Shown: piece after piece, positions 8,809 to 16,270 of the stretch
Numbering within the stretch: the first letter of the stretch is position 1
Layout of the letters: each line of letters opens with the position of its first letter
Assembly: GCA_012841015.1 (NCBI GenBank)
Contig: DUVN01000026.1
Span: forward strand, 1 to 35,072
Reading direction: 5' to 3'
DNA: 35,072 nt
Source of the DNA: Clostridiaceae bacterium
GTDB lineage: Bacteria > Bacillota > Clostridia > Saccharofermentanales > DTU023
The notes under the pieces: model-generated
Seen by the model: the letters and a program-made list of their open reading frames with translations, nothing else
Database searches by the model: none
What the model was told of the DNA's origin: nothing
Position numbers and translations under genes: made by a program

Positions 8809-9070
8809 CTCAAAACTGCAGCCTCTTAATCCGATCTTAAATGGGCTGTGGTCAAAATATTCGTTTTGAGCACGAGGTTCCTGCCGAAGGCGTGATTTTT
8901 GACCAGATTTACATAATTTTGGGTGCGTAGTGGCCAATTTTTACACCTTGGGTAACGCGTTCTTACCCAAAGCGTCATTTTTGACCAGATTCGCTCAATT
9001 GCAGGTGGCTAATGGACAAAATTTACACTTTGAGCACGGGGCCATTACCTAAAACGTCATTTTTGACCAG
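8809..9070. repeat. Degenerate tandem repeat, 82-base period, about 3.2 units
   Basis: The motif CGT(G/C)ATTTTTGACCAG occurs at 8891, 8973 and 9055, exactly 82 bases apart each time. A further diverged unit from 8809 shares the second half (TTTTGAGCACG at about 8863, matching TTTGAGCACG at about 9030). Each unit carries TTTTGACCA near its start and a diverged TGG(T/A/C)CAAAA-like complement about 40 bases later, so each can form an imperfect stem. The units lie outside any gene. Confidence 0.8.
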
Positions 9071-9374
9071 CTTAGCACGCTAGGTTTTTTGTAAGTGTCA
9101 TTTGGTCCACATTTTGGCTTGTTGTCTGCACCCCCAACCTATTATCTAACATCGCACGAAAGTTGGTTAATTGCTCCGCAACATCTTCCCCATGAATACC
9201 AAACGTTAGGGGACTATCTCATTCTTGAGACATTTTCTTTTTCTTTCTTCATCAAACAAGACAAATTGCCGGCTCGCGCCTGATAAAGCCAGAAAAAGGA
9301 GGGCTGTGTACGCTGTCTTTTTTGTATGGTCAATACCTAGATGACACGTATGAATGAACGAAAGGAACTTACAC

Positions 9375-12300
9375 ATGCAGAAACGACTGTACAAACCCCT
9401 AAAACACTGGAAAGCACGAGTACTTACGATCCTCTGTTTTCTTTTATTGCTGTCCGTGGTTCCTCGCACGGTACATACGCACGAAGTGTACGCGCACACA
9501 GCAGCGCGGAGATCTTCACTTCAGCTCTCAGATATCGTCATATCACGCGATCGTGTCCTCCGATCCGCCAAGGCACACATCGAACGCGCGAATGAAGTTG
9601 GTTACGGATACAATAACATCCTACGGGGCACGGATTACCGTCCTCTGGCAACATCGACAAGGAAGTTTTGTTGTGTGGACCTCGTCACACATGTTCTTTA
9701 CACGGCAACGGCGTCGATGATCAATGGACGGTACCATTCGATCGCAGATACACTCGCTACGCGTCACGCCTATGCTAATAGTAACGGCATCGTTTTCGAT
9801 ACATCGGGCGTCGGCATCCTGCGCCGGCAACTTATCGCCATGCCGCAACTTTACACACGGCACGTCGCGCCTGTCGACAAAAGCCAGTTGCGCTTCGGTG
9901 ACATCGTTATCTCTGGTGACCGCGAGGCGATGTCAACTCCTGACGCTCCTGCCGGGAGCTCACACGTGACGCTCGTCATCGGGAAAGTTACGCCTGCTGA
10001 GAACGCTTATCTTCAAATCCCAAACTACAACGCAAATGTGAGCTACTTCATTACCATGGACTCCTCACGCGGCGCACGGTGGGTCAACACGAACTGGTAC
10101 AATCGCGACTGGAATACAGGTGACCCGAACAAGGGTTATTTCATCTCAAATATGTTCCGTCCGCGCTTTCAACCCGCACAACAGGATTACGGCGGTTTTC
10201 GTATCAGGAAAACGGATGCCGACACAGGAGCAGGGCTGGCAGGTGCGGAATTCGACCTCTGTGATCCAAAGGGCGATATTAAGAAAATCGTGATGACTTC
10301 ATCTGAGTATTCGACAGGATTAGAATACGAACCTGGCAGATATATATTGACGGAGACGAAAGCGCCGGAAGGATATACACTAGATCCGACACCTCGGACG
10401 ATCGACATTGAGATGGACGAGATTAACAGTGTGTATTGGGATTCACCGATCACGAATGCTCCAAGCGATGGATTTGTGCAGGTGACGAAAAAGGATGCTC
10501 GTACCGGCGAACGTATCGCGGGAGCTGTCTTTGACTTCTCCCAGTCGCCATCGTTTCCGGAAGAGAGCACCGTCCAACTGACGACACGAGATGATGGAAC
10601 GACTGTTCCGCAAGAGTTTACCATTGGAGACGGCGCGACCGTGTACGTCCGTGAAGTTTCGGTACCTGCACCGTATCTTCTCGATACGTCGGTGCGGGAG
10701 GTGAAGTTGGGGGTAGGAGAAACAGTCAACGTCACGGTCGAAAATGGCCGCGCTGAGGGGTGTCTTGAACTCTTAAAGCGAGACAGCGAGAATGTTCCCA
10801 TCGAGGGGGCTGTCTTCGAGGTGCGAAATACGGCGGATTCTGTCGTTGCCACACTCACGACAAACGCATCCGGCAAAGCTCAAACGGAGCTTCTTCCCTT
10901 AGGCGACTACAGCGTGACTGAGATATCTGTCCCGCCCCCCTACGTTATCGACTCGACACCGATCTCGGTATCCCTTACGTATAAGGATATGAATACCCCC
11001 ATCGTTGTTGAGGAGAGGATAATCGGGAACGACACGTCAACAGGGCAAATCAAGATTAGCAAACGAGATGCAATCAATGAGCGGGTACTTTGCGGTGCCA
11101 TTTTTGAGATTCGCGATGGAGACGGCAAAGTTGTTGACACAATCACAACCAATGCAAGTGGAGAGGGGGTCTCCACGAGACTGCCGCTAGGTGGTTATAC
11201 AGTGAAAGAGATAACTCCCCCAGATGGATATCTTGCGAACGAGACGGCTTATGAAGTAGTGCTTACACACAAGGACATGTACACGTCCGTTGTCGAAGAG
11301 GAGCTTCAAGTAGAGAACGAGCCGATTCGTGGTAAGATTTGCATCATCAAGATGGCAAAGGGCGATGAGGCTCCGATTGAGGGCGCAACGTTCGAATTAT
11401 TCAACAGAGATGACACGCCTGCCGTCGACGTGTATGGAAAACCAGTTGGTACGTTGACGACCGACCAAGATGGTTTAGCCTTTACACCTTACTTACGTGT
11501 AGGCACCTATATCCTCTGTGAGACGAACGCCCCAGAGGCATTCTACATCAACAACAAAGATTTCGAAGCAGTCATTGTTCGACACAATGAAGTCGTTGAT
11601 TTGCGCGTCCAAAATGAGCGTATCCTTCCGAGGCTTCGTGTTACCAAGATCGATTCGACGAATCATAAACGGCTCCAAGGTGCTGAGTTTCAACTATATG
11701 ATGCAAAGGGTCGTCTTGTGACCTTCGAAGAGCTCATCGATGGACAAACAGTTGCTGTCGATCGTCTGATCACGAATGATAAAGGTATCGCTATCTCGGG
11801 AGGGCCTCTCGCCGCAGGCACATACACTTTAAGAGAGGTGAAAGCTCCGGATGGGTATGTATCCGCTGAAGAGATCACGTTCGAGATCACAAGGGACACA
11901 ACATTGAACGATCTTCCGCGCGTCGGCAAGGTGCTAGACATAACGGTTAGGAATGTTCCGACGGTGATTGAAATCTCAAAGAAAAAGATCACCGGCGACG
12001 AAGAACTCCCCGGTGCGAATCTACAGATTATCGAGAAGGAGAGTGGTACCGTTGTGGCCGAATGGACTTCGACCGATTCGCCACATATCGTCCGGAGACT
12101 GAACGTTGGCATGACGTACATCCTGCGCGAGACAATCTCTCCTGACGGTTATACGGTAGCGACTGACATCGATTTTGTTGTTCTTAATACAGGTGAAGTG
12201 CAACGTGTCGAGATGCGCAACAAACTCACACACGTCAAGATTCACAAAAGGGACAAGTTGACCGGTAGGGCGCTTGAAGGTGTCGAATTTCTCATTCAAG

Positions 12301-13310
12301 ACAAAGATGAAACCAAGCAACGATTCGTCTACGATGAAGCGTTGAAGGCGTACGTATGGGAAGATGTTGAGCGAGCAGGTAAGTCATCCGTGTTGACCAC
12401 CGATGTCGATGGCACGATCCTCCTCTACGGGCTTCCAACAGGTGATTACGAGCTAGTCGAGACGAAAACTCCTTCCGGTTATAAGCGCCTCAGTGGTTGC
12501 TCTCCGTTCACAGTAAACGATACATCAGATGACACAACTCCTGTGGTTATCGTCCTTGAGAACGAGAAGAATGAAATCACTTTAAAGAAGACCGATCTTG
12601 CAACGGGTGCACCTGTGGCGGGCGCAGTGATCCAAATCTTCAACGAATCGGGTAACAAGGTTTATGAAGTCACAACAGATGCTGCCGGTCAGTCGCACAT
12701 TAAAGGGCTTAACGTCGGAACGTACACGTTCCGTGAAATCTTAGCCCCTGACGGCTATATCCTGAATGAAGAGACGTTTACGTTCACAATCGATGTGTAT
12801 GGAGAAGTAGATGGCGTGACAAGTTTTACAAATGACCCGACGTCGCTTGCTATCGTTAAGGAAGATAGCGAACAAGGTAAACGACTTGAGGGTGCAGTGT
12901 TCGAGCTCTATCGCCTGAGCGATCGAGCAGAGCCAGAGCTTATGCGCTTTCGACAGGAAGATGGCTTGTACATCGCCGACGCAACTGGAGATTTTGCGGA
13001 ACTCGTATCGGACAGTGAAGGTACGATTGCTGTTCTGCAACTGCCTTATGGCGATTACCGTCTCGCAGAGATAGAAGCGCCAAAAGGTTACAACTTGCCT
13101 GAGAGCGCAATCGATGTGACGCTGAGGGATGACGGTGAGACGCTGACCGTGACGATCCTTAACAAGGTGACGCCATCTCCAACGCCGCTCGTTAAAACGG
13201 GCGAAGCGTTTCCGTTCTACGCTTTCCCTCTTCTGGGGATAGCGGTAGTCCTTTTGTTGATTGTTCTATTTCTCAGAAGAAGGCGGAACAACACCGAATG
13301 GAATGATTAA
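9375..13310 (+). CDS. SpaA/Cna-B repeat surface protein with N-terminal NlpC/P60-like domain and sortase-type anchor
   Basis: A 1311-aa secreted wall protein. A signal peptide (residues about 1-42, hydrophobic ILCFLLLLSVV) leads into a 220-residue domain resembling an NlpC/P60 cysteine hydrolase, with a putative nucleophile in FCCVDLVTHV and histidine in SSHVTLVIG. From about residue 273 ten SpaA-type domains of about 100 residues follow. Each shows a Lys near its start (for example IRKTDADTG), a central Glu in ET-APxGY (YILTETKAPEGY, YTLREVKAPDGY, YRLAEIEAPKGY) and an Asn near its end, the known triad for intramolecular isopeptide bonds. The C-terminus has LVKTG (1272-1276), a membrane segment and RRRR, an LPXTG-like sorting signal. 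I chose the ATG at 9375 because AAAGGA lies eight bases upstream. The likely role is an adhesin or stalk displaying a peptidoglycan-directed enzyme; the enzyme assignment is the weaker part. Confidence 0.88.
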   Translation: MQKRLYKPLKHWKARVLTILCFLLLLSVVPRTVHTHEVYAHTAARRSSLQLSDIVISRDRVLRSAKAHIERANEVGYGYNNILRGTDYRPLATSTRKFCCVDLVTHVLYTATASMINGRYHSIADTLATRHAYANSNGIVFDTSGVGILRRQLIAMPQLYTRHVAPVDKSQLRFGDIVISGDREAMSTPDAPAGSSHVTLVIGKVTPAENAYLQIPNYNANVSYFITMDSSRGARWVNTNWYNRDWNTGDPNKGYFISNMFRPRFQPAQQDYGGFRIRKTDADTGAGLAGAEFDLCDPKGDIKKIVMTSSEYSTGLEYEPGRYILTETKAPEGYTLDPTPRTIDIEMDEINSVYWDSPITNAPSDGFVQVTKKDARTGERIAGAVFDFSQSPSFPEESTVQLTTRDDGTTVPQEFTIGDGATVYVREVSVPAPYLLDTSVREVKLGVGETVNVTVENGRAEGCLELLKRDSENVPIEGAVFEVRNTADSVVATLTTNASGKAQTELLPLGDYSVTEISVPPPYVIDSTPISVSLTYKDMNTPIVVEERIIGNDTSTGQIKISKRDAINERVLCGAIFEIRDGDGKVVDTITTNASGEGVSTRLPLGGYTVKEITPPDGYLANETAYEVVLTHKDMYTSVVEEELQVENEPIRGKICIIKMAKGDEAPIEGATFELFNRDDTPAVDVYGKPVGTLTTDQDGLAFTPYLRVGTYILCETNAPEAFYINNKDFEAVIVRHNEVVDLRVQNERILPRLRVTKIDSTNHKRLQGAEFQLYDAKGRLVTFEELIDGQTVAVDRLITNDKGIAISGGPLAAGTYTLREVKAPDGYVSAEEITFEITRDTTLNDLPRVGKVLDITVRNVPTVIEISKKKITGDEELPGANLQIIEKESGTVVAEWTSTDSPHIVRRLNVGMTYILRETISPDGYTVATDIDFVVLNTGEVQRVEMRNKLTHVKIHKRDKLTGRALEGVEFLIQDKDETKQRFVYDEALKAYVWEDVERAGKSSVLTTDVDGTILLYGLPTGDYELVETKTPSGYKRLSGCSPFTVNDTSDDTTPVVIVLENEKNEITLKKTDLATGAPVAGAVIQIFNESGNKVYEVTTDAAGQSHIKGLNVGTYTFREILAPDGYILNEETFTFTIDVYGEVDGVTSFTNDPTSLAIVKEDSEQGKRLEGAVFELYRLSDRAEPELMRFRQEDGLYIADATGDFAELVSDSEGTIAVLQLPYGDYRLAEIEAPKGYNLPESAIDVTLRDDGETLTVTILNKVTPSPTPLVKTGEAFPFYAFPLLGIAVVLLLIVLFLRRRRNNTEWND

Positions 13311-13790
13311 ATGACGAGAATGCCCCTTGAGATGGATCATGCCTGTACCGCGATGATCAAGATCAAGGGGCGATTCGTATGTCTTTAATTTTGTTTCCGC
13401 TCATCCAATACGTATGCTGGGCCATTTCTCTCCTCGTGTGTCATACAAGAACTGATCGTGCAGTATGAGGGCGATATTAGAACCTACCACTTATGGTAGT
13501 TTTGCTTGATTAGATAGTGATTCACATTAAAATTCAAAGGTTGTGAGACTGGAAGGATATAACAATCTGCCAGTTGGTGTTTTATAATTTGTAATAGCTA
13601 TATAGAGTGCCTCAGGCGTCCGGAGATGGCAGTTTGATCTTACGACCTGTACTGGCTTGCAGGACAACGGGACTGACGCTCTAATCGTGTTTATGAAAAG
13701 TTACTTAGACGACGTTGAAGACAGTACACATAATCTTTCATGGAATGCTTCGCCTTCTAGACTGGCAGGCGATGGAGAAGGAGATTTAGT
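13311..13790. other. 480-base intergenic region between the two surface protein genes
   Basis: It begins with a long-loop inverted repeat (13322-13371) and contains a small hairpin CTACCA/TGGTAG followed by TTTTG (13484-13503). AT-rich sequence with TATAAT-like elements lies around 13575-13605. No coding sequence could be supported. A 103-codon frame starting at 13657 runs out of frame through the next gene. Confidence 0.6.
13322..13371 (+). terminator. Possible terminator-like stem after the SpaA protein gene
   Basis: Perfect 9-bp arms GCCCCTTGA (13322-13330) and TCAAGGGGC (13363-13371), with an inner GATCAT/ATGATC pair, start 12 bases beyond the stop codon. There is no T-run after the 3' arm, so it may stabilise the mRNA end rather than terminate. 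Confidence 0.4.
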
Positions 13791-14852
13791 ATGGACAGAC
13801 GGAAGAAATGTATCAAAACACTCGCGCGGGCTCTCATCTTCGTACTCATATGTATTGGTGTTTTGCTCACGGCTATGCAAACAGCTTACGCAGACGACGG
13901 TTGGCCCTTGGTCATGTTTGGTGCAACGAGGGAATTTAAGATCGGGGCCGATTCTCAGAAATTTCTGAAAAGCATCGTTTGGGCTGAACCTCCTTTAGGA
14001 GTCATCAAGAAAAAAACCATCACGTTGTACTGGTCTGAAGATGAAGCATCAGAAATTTATAAAGTGAAATCAGGCCCTATCCTGAACAAATTGTATTACT
14101 TGGTTGTGGAGATAGAGCTGATAGAAGGAGAGGTTTTTGACAGCTCTTCGGTAACTTTGGAGTTTCATAATAGTTCGGGTAGCGTGGAGGAGCCTCTTTC
14201 AGAAGTATGGCCATTACATACTATGGGCGATCTCCGTCATATACAGGGTGCAGTAGGAGCAGATTTTAGAGACTATCGTATTGTCCGTTTTGATTCAAAA
14301 GGAGGCTCTAAAGTCCCGATGAGATGGACAGAGAAGAACGACTGGATTAACCCTCCGAAAAATCCGACGAGAACCGGCTATAAGTTCGACGGGTGGTGGA
14401 CACACGCTACGGGAGGCTATTTGTTTGATTTCACCCAGCCGATTACAAAAGACATCACATTGTACGCACACTGGGTGTCGTTGGCGCCGCCTCCGACGAC
14501 CACAACGACGACCACAACGACGACTACGACGACGACCACCACGACTACGACAACAACGACACCGCCGCCGACAACTACGACGACTACAACAACGACATCG
14601 CCACCGACGACCACAACAACAGAAGAGGCAACAACTGTTGAGGAGACGACTACTGAGATGTCAGAGTCCGTTGCGCCGGGTATTCTGGATACGAGCCCCA
14701 CTGTACCCACCGTACCGAGCGATGGTGGTTCTGATACAGAAGCTAAGTTCCCCTTCCTCCTAGTCGCTGGCATTGTTGTCGCAGCCATCCTCATCGGCGG
14801 CTTGGTAGGCTATGTCATGAGTAAGCGGAGGAATAAGAAAGAGGATATGTAA
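13791..14852 (+). CDS. InlB B-repeat surface protein with poly-threonine stalk and membrane anchor
   Basis: A 353-aa secreted protein. The signal peptide ends at about TAYA-DD (residue 34). A domain of about 125 residues with no recognised family is followed by one InlB/Flg_new-type B-repeat (about residues 163-227), with the diagnostic stretches VRFDSKGG, PTRTGYKFDGWW and ITLYAHW. Residues about 235-283 are almost pure Thr with Pro-Pro breaks, then a Thr/Glu/Ser/Pro segment. A C-terminal hydrophobic segment (FLLVAGIVVAAILIGGLVGYVM) ends in SKRRNKKEDM. No LPXTG-like motif precedes it, so it is probably a transmembrane anchor with the Thr stretch as a possibly glycosylated spacer. AAGGAG lies eight bases before the ATG. 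A strong terminator follows. Confidence 0.87.
   Translation: MDRRKKCIKTLARALIFVLICIGVLLTAMQTAYADDGWPLVMFGATREFKIGADSQKFLKSIVWAEPPLGVIKKKTITLYWSEDEASEIYKVKSGPILNKLYYLVVEIELIEGEVFDSSSVTLEFHNSSGSVEEPLSEVWPLHTMGDLRHIQGAVGADFRDYRIVRFDSKGGSKVPMRWTEKNDWINPPKNPTRTGYKFDGWWTHATGGYLFDFTQPITKDITLYAHWVSLAPPPTTTTTTTTTTTTTTTTTTTTTTPPPTTTTTTTTTSPPTTTTTEEATTVEETTTEMSESVAPGILDTSPTVPTVPSDGGSDTEAKFPFLLVAGIVVAAILIGGLVGYVMSKRRNKKEDM
14494..14640 (+). repeat. Threonine-codon repeat tract (ACN)n
   Basis: Runs of mixed ACG, ACA, ACT and ACC codons interrupted by CCG/CCA codons code the Thr stalk of the surface protein. Mixed codon use makes it less prone to slippage than a pure triplet repeat, but it is still a likely site of length variation. 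Confidence 0.85.
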
Positions 14853-14918
14853 ACGAGACGAATCTGGAGAGCCATTTCGTTGTTGTCGACATGATCAATA
14901 GCTGGATGGCATTCTTAG

Positions 14919-14975
14919 GGAAGCTGTCAACATCTCGCTGTTAATGCGAGATGTTGAGACAGCTTCCATTTTTTT
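14919..14975 (+). terminator. Strong intrinsic terminator
   Basis: The arms GGAAGCTGTCAACATCTCG (14919-14937) and its near-perfect complement (14947-14967, one mismatch region at TTGAGACA) enclose a 9-base loop and are followed by ATTTTTTT. It lies 67 bases after the stop of the poly-Thr protein gene and separates it from the NRPS gene run. Confidence 0.93.
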
Positions 14976-15034
14976 GTAATAAAATACATGACCAAGTGGA
15001 AAGATTTTCAGTAACAACAAAAAGTAAAAAAATG

Positions 15035-15081
15035 GTGATAAATAGTCACACTACAAAAAGTATTTTCTGTAGTAATGTGAC
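15035..15081. promoter_or_regulatory. Overlapping inverted repeats, candidate operator of the NRPS gene run
   Basis: GTCACACTAC (15045-15054) faces GTAG-TAA-TGTGAC (15069-15081), complementary apart from a 3-base bulge. GTGA (15035-15038) also faces TCAC (15046-15049) across seven bases. Three GTGAC/GTCAC half-sites within 47 bases, about 76-122 bases before the first start codon, look like a regulator site. The spacing does not match the CRP/FNR consensus. Confidence 0.4.
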
Positions 15082-15156
15082 AATGAAGGCAGTTGATTCT
15101 CTTCACGCCAGTAATGCGAAATTTCAATTTACATGAACCATAAGGGAGAGGGTAAA

Positions 15157-16254
15157 ATGCTGAAAAAAAAGAAAAGAAGGACTGTCACATTCCTCAAAAT
15201 GGCTAATACCTTAACGGTACTAGTCATCATACTTGCTGCCGTGACAGCCCAAATTGGTGAGACTGCACTATTTCGCAGAGTGCTTTTTGCCTTTCACATG
15301 CCGATGTTCTTTTTGTTTTGCGGTCTGTCACCGATGAAGCGTAGGGACGAGGGGAAAATGGGATGGCTCAATTTTTTACGTCAGATGGCTCTGTTCTTCG
15401 TCATACCGTACATTTTGTGGGCGCTGATTTACTCAAACTTTTCGTACAGACACTTGATTTGGGTGCTGTATGGTTCTTGGCAGGCACTCGATAGGGCACA
15501 GACACTTACCATATTGTGGTTTCTACCATGTTTGTTTGTGGCACGTGTTTTGGTCGAAGGGATTCTGAGTCTTGTGTCGAGGCTCCCTATCGGGAAACGG
15601 CTCGGTGCACTGGTTTTTGCGGTGATATCGTTGGCGATCGGGGTATTGCTTCCGGAAATCGGCAGTCTCGGCTATCCGTGGTGCTTGAACATCGCCTTTA
15701 CAGCAACTGGATTTATGTTGCTCGGATACTCGATTCGTGATGTGATTGAGAAGATTGCGAAAAAGCCCGCGATTGTCTTCGGGCTGTTTGTAGTGTCGGC
15801 CGCCGGATTTATTGCAGGGACTCTAATCAGGGGTGAAAAACTGGAGATGGTTCTGATGCGAAGCGGAGATTATGGCAATCTATTTTGGTTCTTTTTAAAC
15901 GCTCTGTCAGGATGTCTGATGGTGCTGAGCCTGTCCGCACTGCTCAGTCGCCCTTGGAAAAAAGAAGAGTCGGTGATTAACGAGCATGAGGAAGCCGGCA
16001 TAAACCGCGTAACAATAGGAATCTTCGTGATTCACATGCCGCTGTTGCAGCAGGTGATCTTACCCTTGATGAGACTTTTGCCTTTCACAATTCCGCCGGG
16101 AGTCATGTTCGTAGTAGGTTTGGTGTTAACAAGGATTATTTCGGGATGGATTATCAAGGTGTCCGCCCGTTATGTACCACAACTGTTCGGTATCTATCCT
16201 TCTGAATTGCTGTTGTTGAGAGATTCTTCCGATGCCGCGAAAGCGGAAGGATAA
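15157..16254 (+). CDS. Acyltransferase-3 family membrane protein lacking the usual catalytic histidine
   Basis: A 365-aa integral membrane protein with about ten hydrophobic segments. The stretch FAFHMPMFFLFCGL near residue 45 is characteristic of acyltransferase family 3 (OafA/WecH/fucose-4-O-acetylase type). WFLPCLFVARV and the late IFVIHMPLLQQ also fit this family. In known members the first membrane segment ends in a GH dipeptide whose His is needed for catalysis; here the corresponding stretch reads AAVTAQ, with no His. It may be a divergent or non-catalytic member, perhaps modifying or transporting the peptide product. I chose the ATG at 15157 because GGGAGAGGG lies just upstream; an ATG at 15133 has none. 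It begins the tightly spaced gene run, 16 bases before the next gene. Confidence 0.78.
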   Translation: MLKKKKRRTVTFLKMANTLTVLVIILAAVTAQIGETALFRRVLFAFHMPMFFLFCGLSPMKRRDEGKMGWLNFLRQMALFFVIPYILWALIYSNFSYRHLIWVLYGSWQALDRAQTLTILWFLPCLFVARVLVEGILSLVSRLPIGKRLGALVFAVISLAIGVLLPEIGSLGYPWCLNIAFTATGFMLLGYSIRDVIEKIAKKPAIVFGLFVVSAAGFIAGTLIRGEKLEMVLMRSGDYGNLFWFFLNALSGCLMVLSLSALLSRPWKKEESVINEHEEAGINRVTIGIFVIHMPLLQQVILPLMRLLPFTIPPGVMFVVGLVLTRIISGWIIKVSARYVPQLFGIYPSELLLLRDSSDAAKAEG

Positions 16255-16270
16255 CTAAGGGCGCGGCTTC

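Larger units (their letters stand above)
8437..9374. other. 938-base divergent intergenic region
   Basis: It separates the minus-strand zinc-ribbon gene from the plus-strand surface protein gene and should hold both promoters. A minus-strand TATAAT (8563-8568) and an inverted repeat ATCGTTT/AAACGAT (8514-8540) lie on the zinc-ribbon side. An 82-base-period repeat occupies 8809-9070. I see no convincing gene. Short frames here, including a 92-aa minus-strand one at 8659-8937, lack a ribosome binding site and run into the repeat. Confidence 0.7.
14853..15156. other. Intergenic region with terminator and candidate operator/promoter of the NRPS gene run
   Basis: It holds the terminator at 14919-14975, then about 180 AT-rich bases before the first gene of the biosynthetic run. 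The inverted repeats at 15035-15081 are the most obvious regulatory signal. I could not fix a promoter with both a good -35 and -10 box. Confidence 0.55.

Noticed and set aside
8659-8937. 92-codon minus-strand frame in the intergenic region
   Set aside because: No ribosome binding site, no hydrophobic or domain pattern, and its first part lies in the 82-base repeat. It remains possible but is not supported.
8809-9070. CRISPR array
   Set aside because: The 82-base units are degenerate along their whole length with no short identical repeats separated by unique spacers, and there are no cas genes.
9291-9341. AAAAGGAGGG followed by a GTG-started 12-codon leader peptide
   Set aside because: The GTG is only about two bases from the ribosome binding site, and the ATG of the surface protein has its own site. 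Probably chance or an old start.
13484-13503. Small hairpin CTACCA/TGGTAG followed by TTTTG as an intrinsic terminator
   Set aside because: Six base pairs with low GC and a broken T-run are too weak to claim as a terminator.
13657-13968. 103-codon frame upstream of and overlapping the poly-Thr protein gene
   Set aside because: Out of frame with the supported gene, which has the ribosome binding site and signal peptide.
14417-14794. Minus-strand frame coding a poly-valine protein
   Set aside because: It is the complement of the threonine-codon repeat and has no independent support.
15035-15050. CRP/FNR-type site
   Set aside because: The GTGA and TCAC half-sites are seven bases apart, not six, and flanking bases do not fit the consensus; kept only as a general operator-like repeat.
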